Assembly (NCBI GenBank): GCA_025355255.1
Contig: JANYAA010000323.1
Span: 1 to 6,845 of the forward strand
Reading direction: 5' to 3'
Length of the DNA stretch: 6,845 bases
Origin: Chloroflexota bacterium
Lineage (GTDB): Bacteria; Chloroflexota; Limnocylindria; Limnocylindrales; CSP1-4
Shown piece after piece: positions 1-6,351 of the stretch; the stretch's first letter is position 1; each line of letters opens with the position of its first letter. The notes under the pieces were generated by a model. That model saw only the letters and a program-made list of their open reading frames with translations, was not told the DNA's origin and did not search any database. The translations under genes and the position numbers were made by a program.

Positions 1-5
1 TGTAG
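1..5 (+). CDS. rpsJ: Possible last codon and stop of ribosomal protein S10 (partial, 3' end only)
   Basis: Only the last two bases of a codon (xTG, so Leu, Val or Met) and a TAG stop at 3-5 are visible. S10 normally precedes L3 in this operon and its C-terminus often ends in Leu or Val, which fits. A rival reading is a TGA at 13-15 that overlaps the rplC ATG, but it would give a C-terminus of Cys-Arg-Ser-Thr, which does not look like S10. Five bases cannot prove identity, so the call rests on gene order. Confidence 0.3.
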
Positions 6-14
6 GTCGACCTG

Positions 15-626
15 ATGAGCATCGGGCTGATCGGCCGCAAGGTCGGCATGACACAGATCTTCCAGACCGACGGGACCATGGTCGCCGTGACGGTCGTGGA
101 GGTGACCCCCAACACCGTGACGCGGCTCCGCACCGCTGAGCGCGACGGCTACACGGCCGTCCAGCTTGGCGCGGGCGAGCGCCGCAAGCTCAACAAGCCG
201 CTGGCGGGCCAGCTGCGAGACCTGCCGCGGGTGAAGACCATCCGCGAGTTCCGTCTCGACACCGCCGACGGCTACACCGTGGGCCAGCAGATCGCCGTGT
301 CCGACGTGTTCGCCGCGGGCGAGCTCGTTGACGTCATCGGGACGTCGAAGGGCCAGGGCTTTGCGGGCACCGTGAAGCGCCACAACTTCTCGCGCGGACC
401 GAAGACACACGGGTCCGACAACTATCGCCGGCCAGGCTCCATCGGCCCCGGCACCACACCCGGTCGCGTCTACAAGGGCCTCCGCATGGGCGGCCACATG
501 GGCAGCGAGCGGGTCACTATCAAGAAGCTGCGCGTCGTCCGCGTGGACCCGGAGCGGAACCTGATCCTCGTGAAGGGGACCGTTCCTGGGGCACCCGGCG
601 CGCTGACTTTCGTCCGGAAGGCGTGA
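15..626 (+). CDS. rplC: 50S ribosomal protein L3
   Basis: L3 is an early-assembly protein of the large subunit. It binds 23S rRNA and sends a long loop towards the peptidyl transferase centre. The 203-aa product is close to the usual 205-215 aa. It opens with the family signature GRKVGMTQIF (residues 7-16). It carries the loop region KGQGFAGTVKRHNF (112-125) and the hallmark GSIGPGTTPGRVYKG (141-155), followed by GGHMGSERVT. In E. coli this loop reads GSIGQNQTPG and includes a methylated Gln; both Gln positions are replaced here (Pro145 and Thr147), so that modification is not expected. The ATG at 15 follows an in-frame TAG at 3-5, so no longer start is possible. Its ribosome binding site is weak (AGGT at 4-7). 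It lies 2 bases before rplD as the first complete gene of the operon segment. Confidence 0.97.
   Translation: MSIGLIGRKVGMTQIFQTDGTMVAVTVVEVTPNTVTRLRTAERDGYTAVQLGAGERRKLNKPLAGQLRDLPRVKTIREFRLDTADGYTVGQQIAVSDVFAAGELVDVIGTSKGQGFAGTVKRHNFSRGPKTHGSDNYRRPGSIGPGTTPGRVYKGLRMGGHMGSERVTIKKLRVVRVDPERNLILVKGTVPGAPGALTFVRKA
616..621 (+). promoter_or_regulatory. Ribosome binding site of rplD, decides its start
   Basis: The purine run GGAAGG lies in the last codons of rplC. It is 7 bases from the ATG at 629 but only 1 base from the in-frame GTG at 623. The spacing favours ATG 629 as the real start. Confidence 0.6.
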
Positions 627-628
627 CG

Positions 629-1267
629 ATGCCGCAGACCATCCTCTACGACCGCACCGGCGCCAATGTCGGCAGCGTGGACCTCGCCGAGGCGCTGTTC
701 GCAGCACCCGTGAACGAGGCCGTGCTCCACCAGGCGGTGGTTGCGCAGTTGGCCGGGCGCCGTCTCGGCACCAGCAACACCAAGACACGCGGCATGGTCC
801 GCGGCGGCGGCAAGAAGCCGTACCGTCAGAAGGGCACCGGCCGCGCCCGCCAGGGCCACCGGACCGCTCCGCACTTCCGCGGTGGCGGCGTCGTGTTTGG
901 CCCGCATCCGCGCTCGTACGAGCAGCGGCTGCCCAAAAAGATGCGGCGCCTCGCGCTTCGCTCGGCCCTGTCGGCCAAGTTCACCGACAACGCGATCCGC
1001 GTGGTGGACAAGTTCGGCATGGACACCGAGCCGAAGACGAAGGTGTTCGTCGGCATCCTCGAGGCTCTCGGCGCCGGTGACGGCCACGAACGGCGCGTTC
1101 TCGTTGTGGCCCCGGCCAAGAACGAGATGCTCCTCCGCTCGCTTGCCAACCTGCCGTCGGTCTCGGTGATCCTCGCCGACTCGCTCAACGTGGTGGACCT
1201 GCTCAACGCTGACTCGGTCCTGATCGAGCAGCCGGCGCTGGCCCGCATGGAGGAGGTGTACGCGTGA
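629..1267 (+). CDS. rplD: 50S ribosomal protein L4
   Basis: L4 binds domain I of 23S rRNA, and its extended loop lines the narrow part of the peptide exit tunnel, where changes in other bacteria confer macrolide resistance. The 212-aa product shows the conserved basic loop [22 protein letters not shown] (about residues 53-74) followed by [14 protein letters not shown] (84-97) and [15 protein letters not shown] (101-115). The C-terminal Rossmann-like half includes [12 protein letters not shown]. Length is normal (about 200-215 aa). ATG 629 is chosen over GTG 623 on Shine-Dalgarno spacing; GTG 623 would overlap the rplC stop as GTGA and add two residues. In E. coli L4 represses its own operon by acting on the leader upstream of S10; that leader is outside this window, so the same control cannot be judged here. 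Confidence 0.96.
   Translation: MPQTILYDRTGANVGSVDLAEALFAAPVNEAVLHQAVVAQLAGRRLGTSNTKTRGMVRGGGKKPYRQKGTGRARQGHRTAPHFRGGGVVFGPHPRSYEQRLPKKMRRLALRSALSAKFTDNAIRVVDKFGMDTEPKTKVFVGILEALGAGDGHERRVLVVAPAKNEMLLRSLANLPSVSVILADSLNVVDLLNADSVLIEQPALARMEEVYA
1249..1257 (+). promoter_or_regulatory. Strong ribosome binding site of rplW inside rplD
   Basis: GGAGGAGGT lies 6 bases before the GTG start at 1264, within the last codons of rplD. It supports the GTG start and the 4-base overlap, and implies translational coupling. Confidence 0.8.
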
Positions 1268-1578
1268 GCGCTTTGACCGCCGCCGACATCATCCTGCGCC
1301 CCGTGATCTCGGAGAAGTCAATCGACGAATCCGGACGCGGCAAGTACACGTTCGCCGTCCACGATGACGCAAACAAGATTCAGATCAAGGCCGCCGTCGA
1401 GGAGCTGTACAGCAAGGAGAAGGTGACAGTCGTCGCCGTCAACGTGCTGACCTCGAAGGCGAAGGAGAAGCGGCGCGGCACGAAGCGCGGGCGTGTGGTT
1501 GGCCACACGTCTGCTTGGCGCAAGGCCATCGTGACGCTCGCCCCCGGCCAGAAGATCGAGTTCTTCGAGGGGGTGTAG
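1264..1578 (+). CDS. rplW: 50S ribosomal protein L23
   Basis: L23 sits at the exit of the peptide tunnel and is the docking site for trigger factor and the signal recognition particle. The 104-aa length is typical (95-105 aa). The N-terminal signature [12 protein letters not shown] (residues 8-19) is clear. The [22 protein letters not shown] segment (28-49) is the standard L23 beta-alpha core. The basic loop of about 63-82 ([13 protein letters not shown], rich in Lys and Arg) is the rRNA-contacting extension, followed by AWRKAIVTL. The start is GTG within a GTGA overlap with the rplD stop, supported by a strong Shine-Dalgarno sequence. Two bases separate its TAG from the rplB ATG. Confidence 0.97.
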   Translation: MSALTAADIILRPVISEKSIDESGRGKYTFAVHDDANKIQIKAAVEELYSKEKVTVVAVNVLTSKAKEKRRGTKRGRVVGHTSAWRKAIVTLAPGQKIEFFEGV

Positions 1579-1580
1579 AG

Positions 1581-2411
1581 ATGCCGCTGCGAAGTTATAA
1601 GGCGACCTCACCGGGTCGTCGGTGGATGACCCGATCGACCTTCGAGGAGATCACCACCGACGAGCCGCACAAGCCTCTGCTTGAGCCGATGAAGCGCGGC
1701 TCCGGCCGCAACAGCCAGGGCCGGATGACCGTTCGCCATCGCGGCGGCGGCGAGAAGACCCATTACCGCATTATCGACTTCAAGCGCAACAAGCCCGGCG
1801 TCCCGGCGCGGCTGGCCACGATCGAGTACGACCCCAACCGGTCGGCCCGTATCGGCCTGCTCCACTACCGGGACGGCGAGAAGCGCTACATGCTCCTGCC
1901 GAACGGGCTCAAGGTTGGGGACATCGTCGTCTCCGGTCCTGAGGCCGAGGCCCGGCTGGGCAACGCGCTGCCGCTTGCGGTCATTCCGCTTGGCACGACG
2001 CTGCACAACATCGAGCTCGTCCCCGGCAAGGGTGGCCAGATTGTCCGGTCCGCCGGCGCGTCTGCGCAGCTCCTCGCCAAGGAAGGCGACTTCGCAACGG
2101 TTCGTCTCCCCTCGGGCGAGATGCGCCGTGTGCCGCTTCGCTGCATGGCGACGATCGGCCAGGTGTCGAACGTCGATCACGAGAACCAGAGCCTGGGCAA
2201 GGCCGGTCGCGCACGCCACATGGGCCTGCGACCGGAGGTCCGAGGCGTGGCGATGAACCCGCGCGACCATCCTCACGGTGGTGGCGAGGGCTCCAGCCCC
2301 ACGGGCATGCCCCCCAAGACCCCTTGGGGCAAGCCTGCCATGGGCTATCGGACGCGGCGCGGGAAGACGACCAATCGTCTGATCGTCCGCAGCCGGCATC
2401 GCAAGTCGTAG
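1581..2411 (+). CDS. rplB: 50S ribosomal protein L2
   Basis: L2 is one of the most conserved large-subunit proteins. It is needed for subunit association, tRNA binding and peptidyl transferase activity. The 276-aa product matches the usual 273-280 aa. The N-terminal OB-fold region contains [16 protein letters not shown] (residues 42-57) and [10 protein letters not shown] (62-71). The SH3-like part includes [16 protein letters not shown]. The C-terminal signature [14 protein letters not shown] (224-237) contains His230, the counterpart of E. coli His229, which is implicated in peptide bond formation. It is followed by [13 protein letters not shown]. The family usually has Val where this protein has Arg228, a mild variant. 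The ATG at 1581 follows GAGGGGGT at 1567-1574 by 6 bases. A longer reading from a TTG at 1515 lies wholly inside rplW and is rejected. Confidence 0.98.
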   Translation: MPLRSYKATSPGRRWMTRSTFEEITTDEPHKPLLEPMKRGSGRNSQGRMTVRHRGGGEKTHYRIIDFKRNKPGVPARLATIEYDPNRSARIGLLHYRDGEKRYMLLPNGLKVGDIVVSGPEAEARLGNALPLAVIPLGTTLHNIELVPGKGGQIVRSAGASAQLLAKEGDFATVRLPSGEMRRVPLRCMATIGQVSNVDHENQSLGKAGRARHMGLRPEVRGVAMNPRDHPHGGGEGSSPTGMPPKTPWGKPAMGYRTRRGKTTNRLIVRSRHRKS

Positions 2412-2427
2412 GCAGAGGAGCTAGCGC

Positions 2428-2712
2428 ATGTCACGTTCGGTCAAGAAGGGACCGTTCGTCCAGCCCCGGCTTCTCGCCCGGGTGCAGGATATGAACAAGC
2501 GGAGCGAGCGAAAGGTCCTCAAGACCTGGTCGCGCGCCTCCGTGATCTTCCCTGACTTCATTGGTCACACCATCGGGGTGTACAACGGCAAGAAGCACGT
2601 GCCGGTGTACGTCACCGAGAACATGGTCGGCCACCGTCTCGGCGAGTTCGCGCCTACCCGCAACTATCGCGGGCACGGCAAGACCGCTGACCGGTCCGCC
2701 GGCGTGCGGTAG
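2428..2712 (+). CDS. rpsS: 30S ribosomal protein S19
   Basis: S19 binds the head of the small subunit with S13, near the A-site tRNA, and contributes to bridges with the 50S subunit. The 94-aa length is normal. The sequence opens with [11 protein letters not shown] and continues through [20 protein letters not shown] (about residues 34-53). It contains the signature [21 protein letters not shown] and ends with [10 protein letters not shown], which is typical of S19. The ATG follows GAGGAG at 2415-2420 by 7 bases. The 16-base gap after rplB is among the longest in the window. Confidence 0.97.
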   Translation: MSRSVKKGPFVQPRLLARVQDMNKRSERKVLKTWSRASVIFPDFIGHTIGVYNGKKHVPVYVTENMVGHRLGEFAPTRNYRGHGKTADRSAGVR

Positions 2713-2723
2713 GGGAGCGAGCA

Positions 2724-3062
2724 ATGCGCGTTTCCGCTACTGCCAAGTACCTCCGCGGGTCCACCCGGAAGACTCGTCTCGTGACTGAGGCGATCAAGGG
2801 GATGCCCGTTGAGGAGGCTGCCGCCAAGCTCCGGTTCATGCCGCAGGCCGCCGCGCGTAACGTCGCGATGGTCCTCAAGAGCGCCACGGCCAACGCTGAG
2901 AACAACCTCAATCGCTCTGCTGACGAGCTGATCGTCGCGGACGCGATTGCGAACGAGGGCCCGACGATCAAGCGGTGGCGCCCACGGGCCCAGGGTCGGG
3001 CGTTCCCGATCCACAAGCCCATGACGCACATCACGGTCGTCGTCGCCGATCGGGAGGCCTAG
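2724..3062 (+). CDS. rplV: 50S ribosomal protein L22
   Basis: L22 contacts all six domains of 23S rRNA, and its beta-hairpin forms part of the exit-tunnel constriction together with L4. The 112-aa length is normal (110-120 aa). Family motifs are [13 protein letters not shown] (residues 8-20; the family consensus near here is R-x-S-P-R-K), the middle section [12 protein letters not shown] (51-62), and the C-terminal hairpin [20 protein letters not shown] followed by ITVVV. The replacement of Pro by Thr in the N-terminal motif and the PIHKPMTH hairpin end look slightly divergent but do not disrupt the fold. The ATG follows GGGGAG at 2712-2717 by 6 bases. The TAG is 2 bases before rpsC. Confidence 0.96.
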   Translation: MRVSATAKYLRGSTRKTRLVTEAIKGMPVEEAAAKLRFMPQAAARNVAMVLKSATANAENNLNRSADELIVADAIANEGPTIKRWRPRAQGRAFPIHKPMTHITVVVADREA

Positions 3063-3064
3063 GC

Positions 3065-3757
3065 ATGGGACACAAAGTCCATCCGTACGGCTACCGCCTG
3101 GGCTACACCCGCACGTGGACAGCCAAGTGGTACGCCGACAAGGAGTACACCGCCCTCCTCCAGGAGGACATCAAGATCCGGGCGCTGCTTGACAAGAAGC
3201 TCGCCAACGCCAGCGTGAGCGGTGTGGAGATCGAGCGTGGCATCAACCACGTGACGGTCGCCATCTCCACCGCGAAGCCGGGCATCGTGATCGGCCGCGG
3301 CGGCCAGAACGTCGAGATCCTGCGCAAGGAGATCGGCGATCTGACCAAGCGCAAGGTCAAGCTGGAGATCCGCGAGATCCGCCAGCCGGAGCTTGACGCA
3401 TACCTCGTCGCCCAGAACATCGCGCAGCAGCTGACCCGCCGCGTCGCCTACAAGAAGGCGATGAAGCAGTCCATCCAGCGCTCGATGAAGGCTGGCGCCA
3501 AGGGCGTCAAGATTGCCCTCGCCGGCCGCCTCGGCGGCTCGGAGATGGGTCGCCGCGAGTGGGACCGCGAAGGCCGCATCCCGCTCGGCACGCTTCGCGC
3601 CGACATCAGCTACGGCCAGGTCCACGCTGGCACCACCTACGGGCGGATTGGCGTGAAGGTCTGGATTTACAAGGGTGACACGCCGGTTGAGCGCAAGCGC
3701 CGTGAGGCAGCTGCAGCGTCGTCCGGAGCCGCGGCTGCAGCCGCTCAGGGGGCATAA
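3065..3757 (+). CDS. rpsC: 30S ribosomal protein S3
   Basis: S3 lies at the mRNA entry tunnel of the 30S head and takes part in mRNA unwinding. The 230-aa product starts with [13 protein letters not shown], the usual S3 opening. It has the type-II KH domain with the RNA-binding loop GRGG at 77-80 ([17 protein letters not shown]). The C-terminal S3 domain contains [20 protein letters not shown] and [11 protein letters not shown], ending around WIYKGD at 205. Residues 206-230 form a Lys/Arg-rich then Ala-rich tail with two alanine runs, low in complexity and probably disordered. The ATG at 3065 follows GGGAGG (3052-3057) by 7 bases. An upstream in-frame GTG at 2975 would run through rplV and is rejected. 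The gene ends 3 bases before rplP. Confidence 0.97.
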   Translation: MGHKVHPYGYRLGYTRTWTAKWYADKEYTALLQEDIKIRALLDKKLANASVSGVEIERGINHVTVAISTAKPGIVIGRGGQNVEILRKEIGDLTKRKVKLEIREIRQPELDAYLVAQNIAQQLTRRVAYKKAMKQSIQRSMKAGAKGVKIALAGRLGGSEMGRREWDREGRIPLGTLRADISYGQVHAGTTYGRIGVKVWIYKGDTPVERKRREAAAASSGAAAAAAQGA

Positions 3758-3760
3758 ACA

Positions 3761-4198
3761 ATGTTGATGCCCCGTCGCGTCAAGCACCGCAAGGTGATGC
3801 GCGGCCGCATGTCCGGGCCTACCAAGGGTGGCGGCTACGTCGCCTTCGGTGAGTTCGGTCTGGCCACGCTCGAGCCCGCTTGGATCACGGCCCGCCAGAT
3901 CGAGGCCGCCCGCCGCGCCATGACCCGTTCGGTCAAGCGCGGTGGCCAGGTCTGGATCCGGATCTTCCCGGACAAGCCCGCCACCAAGAAGCCAGCTGAG
4001 ACCCGAATGGGTTCCGGCAAGGGCGCCCCCGACCACTGGGTCGCGGTGGTTCGCCCAGGCCGAATCCTGTTCGAGATGGGCGGCGTCGATCGCGAGTCCG
4101 CGGTCGAGGCCTTCCGCCTCGCTTCCCACAAGCTCCCGGTGGCGACCAAGGTCGTGTACCGCGAGGATGCCAAGGAGGTCACCGGTGGAGATCGGTGA
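3761..4198 (+). CDS. rplP: 50S ribosomal protein L16
   Basis: L16 organises the A-site region and the central protuberance of the 50S subunit. The 145-aa length is close to the typical 136-145 aa. The start [11 protein letters not shown] is diagnostic, as are [25 protein letters not shown] in the first half (about residues 29-53) and [14 protein letters not shown] (60-73). The conserved loop [15 protein letters not shown] (79-93) includes Arg82, which aligns with the Arg that is hydroxylated in E. coli L16. The ATG at 3761 is 8 bases after AGGGGG (3747-3752), which lies in the last codons of rpsC. The last 14 bases overlap the start of rpmC, and the C-terminal residues KEVTGGDR are partly dictated by the rpmC ribosome binding site. 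Confidence 0.97.
   Translation: MLMPRRVKHRKVMRGRMSGPTKGGGYVAFGEFGLATLEPAWITARQIEAARRAMTRSVKRGGQVWIRIFPDKPATKKPAETRMGSGKGAPDHWVAVVRPGRILFEMGGVDRESAVEAFRLASHKLPVATKVVYREDAKEVTGGDR
4172..4179 (+). promoter_or_regulatory. Near-consensus ribosome binding site of rpmC inside rplP
   Basis: AAGGAGGT is a full match to the core Shine-Dalgarno consensus. It ends 5 bases before the GTG at 4185 and lies within the rplP coding sequence. It fixes the start of rpmC inside the preceding gene. Confidence 0.85.
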
Positions 4199-4391
4199 GG
4201 TCCGCAAGCTGACGGATCACGAGCTCGACGACAGGCTCCGCGAAGCCAAGCAGGACCTCTGGCAGGCCCGCTTCGCTCTCTCGACCCGTCAGTTGAAGGA
4301 TTACAGCCAGATCCCGGCGACGCGACGGACGATCGCCCGGATCCTCACCGTCAAGCGCGAGCGGGACACCGCCCCGCGCTCGGCGGAGTAG
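4185..4391 (+). CDS. rpmC: 50S ribosomal protein L29
   Basis: L29 is a small two-helix protein beside L23 at the tunnel exit. The 68-aa length is typical (63-72 aa). The first helix reads [18 protein letters not shown] (residues 8-25) and leads into [12 protein letters not shown], the counterpart of the family signature of the F-x-L-R-F-Q-x-A-T-G-Q-L type. The second helix reads [18 protein letters not shown] (43-60). The signature glycine is replaced by Arg35 (STRQL where the family often has ATGQL), a modest variant. GTG 4185 is the start because of the near-consensus Shine-Dalgarno sequence 5 bases before it. The same frame is open further upstream, but that part only reads rplP out of frame. 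A 14-base overlap with rplP suggests coupled translation. The TAG is followed after 10 bases by rpsQ. Confidence 0.95.
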   Translation: MEIGEVRKLTDHELDDRLREAKQDLWQARFALSTRQLKDYSQIPATRRTIARILTVKRERDTAPRSAE

Positions 4392-4401
4392 GAGCGTCGG
4401 G

Positions 4402-4800
4402 ATGCCCACAGCAGGAGCCACCAACCCCGTGCAGGGACAGCGCAAGACCAAGGTCGGACGCGTTGTCAGCGACAAGATGGACAAGACGATCGTCGTGTCC
4501 GTAGAGCGGCTGACCCGCCATCCGCTCTACAAGCGCGTCATGAAGGCGTCGAACAAGTTCGCTGCACATGACGAGGCCAACGAGGCCAAGATCGGGGACA
4601 CCGTCCTCATCGAGGAGTCGCGCCCCCTTTCGGCGACCAAGCGCTGGCGTCTGGTCTCCGTGCTCTCGCGAGCCGGGGAAGAGCGCGCCGCCGAGACGAT
4701 GGTTGCCGAAGAGGCCGAGACCACCGAGGCGATCCACCACAGCGCCCACCCGGGCCGCCACGCTGGGGCTGATGCCGCCAGCGAGGAGGGCCAGGCGTGA
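4402..4800 (+). CDS. rpsQ: 30S ribosomal protein S17 with long C-terminal extension
   Basis: S17 is a primary 16S rRNA binder of OB fold that helps start 30S assembly. The core is at about residues 14-90: [21 protein letters not shown], then [34 protein letters not shown] and [13 protein letters not shown], all standard S17 motifs. The product is 132 aa while most bacterial S17 proteins are 80-90 aa. The excess is a roughly 13-aa N-terminal lead and a 42-aa tail (91-132). The tail is rich in Glu and Ala with a histidine cluster (His112, 113, 116 and 120) and has no family match that I recognise. It is likely disordered. The ATG at 4402 follows GGAG (4391-4394) by 7 bases. The stop overlaps the rplN start, and the tail codons also carry the rplN ribosome binding site. 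Confidence 0.95.
   Translation: MPTAGATNPVQGQRKTKVGRVVSDKMDKTIVVSVERLTRHPLYKRVMKASNKFAAHDEANEAKIGDTVLIEESRPLSATKRWRLVSVLSRAGEERAAETMVAEEAETTEAIHHSAHPGRHAGADAASEEGQA
4785..4790 (+). promoter_or_regulatory. Ribosome binding site of rplN inside rpsQ
   Basis: GGAGGG lies 6 bases before the GTG at 4797, in codons for the acidic end of S17. It supports the GTGA overlap start at the S10/spc junction. Confidence 0.75.
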
Positions 4801-5165
4801 TTTCAGTAGCGACCCGCCTCCGCGTCGCGGACAACACGGGCGCCCGAACGATCGAGTGCATCAGGATCATGGGCCGCTCGCGCAAGACCACCGCCGGCAT
4901 CGGCGACGTGATCATCGCAAGCGTCAAGTCCGCGATCCCCAATGCGCCGGTCAAGAAGGGCGACGTCGTGCGTGCCGTGATCGTGCGCACATCCAAGGAG
5001 TTCGGCCGCCCGGACGGCAGCTACATCCGCTTCGATGAGAATGCGGCCGTGCTCATCAACAACCAGGGCAACCCGCGCGGCACCCGCATCTTCGGACCGG
5101 TTGCGCGCGAGCTGCGGGATCGGAACTACATGAAGATCGTGTCCCTCGCGCCGGAGGTGCTGTGA
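4797..5165 (+). CDS. rplN: 50S ribosomal protein L14
   Basis: L14 is a beta-barrel protein of the large subunit that forms intersubunit bridges with 16S rRNA and, with L19, part of the 50S interface. The 122-aa length is exactly the usual one. Motifs are [18 protein letters not shown] (about residues 7-24), [32 protein letters not shown] and [20 protein letters not shown]. The end [24 protein letters not shown] is the standard L14 C-terminus. It starts with GTG, overlapping the rpsQ stop by 4 bases (GTGA). In E. coli this gene opens the spc operon after a separate promoter; here nothing separates it from rpsQ. Confidence 0.98.
   Translation: MISVATRLRVADNTGARTIECIRIMGRSRKTTAGIGDVIIASVKSAIPNAPVKKGDVVRAVIVRTSKEFGRPDGSYIRFDENAAVLINNQGNPRGTRIFGPVARELRDRNYMKIVSLAPEVL
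5153..5158 (+). promoter_or_regulatory. Ribosome binding site of rplX, decides its start
   Basis: GGAGGT lies in the last codons of rplN. It is 6 bases from the ATG at 5165 and only 3 from the in-frame GTG at 5162. The spacing favours ATG 5165, giving a TGATG stop-start overlap. Confidence 0.75.
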
Positions 5166-5605
5166 TGACCGACCGGTCGATCCAGCACGGCACGAAGGTC
5201 CCGGAGATCCGCAAGGGCGACATCGTGATCGTGCTGGCCGGCAAGGACGCTGGCAAGCGCGGCAAGGTGGAGCAGGTGGTTCGCCGAGAGCCGTCGCCGT
5301 CGCCTGTCCGCTCCGGCTACCGCCGCGTGTCGCTCAAGGGCGGCGTGCTGGTGGTGGTTGAGGGCCTCAACATCGCGCGCAAGCACACCAAGCCCCGCCA
5401 GCGCTCGCAGAGCGGCCCCGGCTCCATGCCGACGGTCGATCCGGGCGGCATCCTCGATCACGCGATGCCGATGCCCGCGAGCCGGGTGATGATCGTCTGC
5501 GGGCACTGCGACCGACCTACCCGGGTTGGCCACCGCGTGCTCGACAACGGCACCCGCGTACGGATCTGCAGCCACTGCGCCAACCCCTTGGAGGTGAAGG
5601 CGTGA
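5165..5605 (+). CDS. rplX: 50S ribosomal protein L24, zinc-ribbon (four-cysteine) form with loop insertion
   Basis: L24 starts assembly of the 50S subunit by binding domain I of 23S rRNA and sits near the tunnel exit. The KOW motif is at about residues 14-38 ([22 protein letters not shown]). [15 protein letters not shown] (63-77) follows after an inserted stretch of roughly 15-18 residues (about 42-59) that is rich in Ser, Pro, Arg and Gly. The C-terminal domain contains [12 protein letters not shown] between two CxxC pairs, Cys112/Cys115 and Cys135/Cys138, which together form a probable zinc ribbon. This four-cysteine state is known in L24 of Thermus thermophilus, among others; E. coli L24 lacks it. 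The length of 146 aa exceeds the usual 100-115 aa because of an N-terminal lead, the insertion and the expanded linker before GGILDH. The start at ATG 5165 is set by spacing. Confidence 0.94.
   Translation: MTDRSIQHGTKVPEIRKGDIVIVLAGKDAGKRGKVEQVVRREPSPSPVRSGYRRVSLKGGVLVVVEGLNIARKHTKPRQRSQSGPGSMPTVDPGGILDHAMPMPASRVMIVCGHCDRPTRVGHRVLDNGTRVRICSHCANPLEVKA
5590..5597 (+). promoter_or_regulatory. Strong ribosome binding site of rplE inside rplX
   Basis: GGAGGTGA, an extended match to the Shine-Dalgarno consensus, overlaps the last codons of rplX. The GGAGG core ends 7 bases before the GTG at 5602. Confidence 0.8.
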
Positions 5606-6144
5606 GCGGGCAGCTGAAGGATCGCTATACCACCGAAGCCATTCCGGCCATGCAGAAGCAGTTCGCGTACGTGAACGTGAACCAGGTTCCGCGGCTTGAG
5701 AAGATCGTCATCAACGTCGGTCTGGGCGAGGCACTGAGCAACTCGAAGGCCGTGGATGCGACGGTCGGCGACATCGTGGCCATCACGGGCCAGAAGCCGA
5801 TCGTCACCCGCGCCAAGAAGTCCATCGCACAGTTCCGCGTCCGCACCGGCAACCCGATCGGCGTGAAGGTCACCCTTCGCGGCGAGAAGATGTGGGATTT
5901 CCTCGAGCGGCTGACGCGGCTCGCGCTGCCCCGCATCCGCGACTTCCGGGGCGTCCCCGCGAAGTCGTTTGACGGACGCGGCAACTACTCGCTCGGCCTC
6001 CGGGAGCAGCTCGCATTCCCTGAGATCGACTACGACAAGGTGGACCGTCTCCGCGGGCTGGAGATCAGCATCGTGACGACGGCGAAGACCGACGAGGAGT
6101 CGAAGCGTTTGCTCGAGCTCCTCGGCATGCCCTTCGCCGGTTAG
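5602..6144 (+). CDS. rplE: 50S ribosomal protein L5
   Basis: L5 binds 5S rRNA in the central protuberance and contacts P-site tRNA. The 180-aa product matches the family (about 179 aa). It shows [20 protein letters not shown] (about residues 25-44), the segment [21 protein letters not shown], and [22 protein letters not shown]. The C-terminal part has [21 protein letters not shown] with [17 protein letters not shown], all diagnostic, and the end [22 protein letters not shown]. The GTG start overlaps the rplX stop (GTGA) and has a strong Shine-Dalgarno sequence. It ends 17 bases before rpsN. Confidence 0.98.
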   Translation: MSGQLKDRYTTEAIPAMQKQFAYVNVNQVPRLEKIVINVGLGEALSNSKAVDATVGDIVAITGQKPIVTRAKKSIAQFRVRTGNPIGVKVTLRGEKMWDFLERLTRLALPRIRDFRGVPAKSFDGRGNYSLGLREQLAFPEIDYDKVDRLRGLEISIVTTAKTDEESKRLLELLGMPFAG

Positions 6145-6161
6145 GGCGGGGAGGAGTCCAA

Positions 6162-6347
6162 ATGGCCAAGAAGTCAATGATCGCGAAGGCGAAGCGCGAG
6201 CCGAAGCACCCGGTGCAGGGGTACCACCGCTGCAACGTGTGCGGAAGGCCCCGCGGGTATATGCGCCGCTTCGCGCTGTGCCGTATCTGCTTCCGCGAGC
6301 GTGCGCTCGTGGGCGAGCTGCCCGGCGTCACGAAGTCGAGCTGGTAG
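6162..6347 (+). CDS. rpsZ: 30S ribosomal protein S14, zinc-binding type Z
   Basis: S14 is a late-assembling protein of the 30S head near S3 and S10. This is the short, 61-aa zinc form (rpsN type Z). It starts [15 protein letters not shown] and has two CxxC pairs, Cys24/Cys27 ([14 protein letters not shown]) and Cys40/Cys43 ([10 protein letters not shown]), then ends [11 protein letters not shown]. The long cysteine-free form found in E. coli is about 100 aa. Type Z is usual in Gram-positive bacteria, Thermus, Chloroflexota and others, and some genomes keep a second zinc-free copy for zinc starvation; none is seen here. The ATG follows GGAGGAG (6150-6156) with good spacing. Confidence 0.97.
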   Translation: MAKKSMIAKAKREPKHPVQGYHRCNVCGRPRGYMRRFALCRICFRERALVGELPGVTKSSW

Positions 6348-6351
6348 GACG

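Noticed and set aside
4..13. Perfect 10-base palindrome AGGTCGACCT just before the rplC start, considered as an operator
   Set aside because: It is short, single and unspaced with no loop for a hairpin. A palindrome of this size is easily met by chance, and no known operator matches.
470..1087. A 205-codon open frame on the minus strand across the rplC/rplD junction
   Set aside because: It is antisense to two well-identified genes, its composition fits codon-bias artefacts and no family is recognised.
1515..1580. An N-terminally extended L2 starting at TTG 1515
   Set aside because: The extension lies wholly inside rplW, looks nothing like L2, and the ATG at 1581 has a well-placed Shine-Dalgarno sequence.
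1608..2399. A 263-codon open frame on the minus strand opposite rplB
   Set aside because: It is a shadow of L2, with Ala, Arg and Val-rich translation, no motif and no sensible neighbours.
2975..3064. An N-terminally extended S3 starting at GTG 2975
   Set aside because: The extra 30 residues overlap rplV out of frame, and MGHKVHPYG at 3065 is the canonical S3 start with its own ribosome binding site.
3059..4207. A 382-codon open frame on the minus strand opposite rpsC and rplP
   Set aside because: It lies exactly antisense to two clear ribosomal genes. Its translation is low in complexity (Leu, Ala, Asp, Gly, His) with no recognisable domain. Long antisense frames are expected in high-GC genes with third-position G/C bias.
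6145..6161. The 17-base gap between rplE and rpsN as a possible promoter or terminator
   Set aside because: It holds only the GGAGGAG ribosome binding site; there is no room for promoter boxes, and no stem or T-run.
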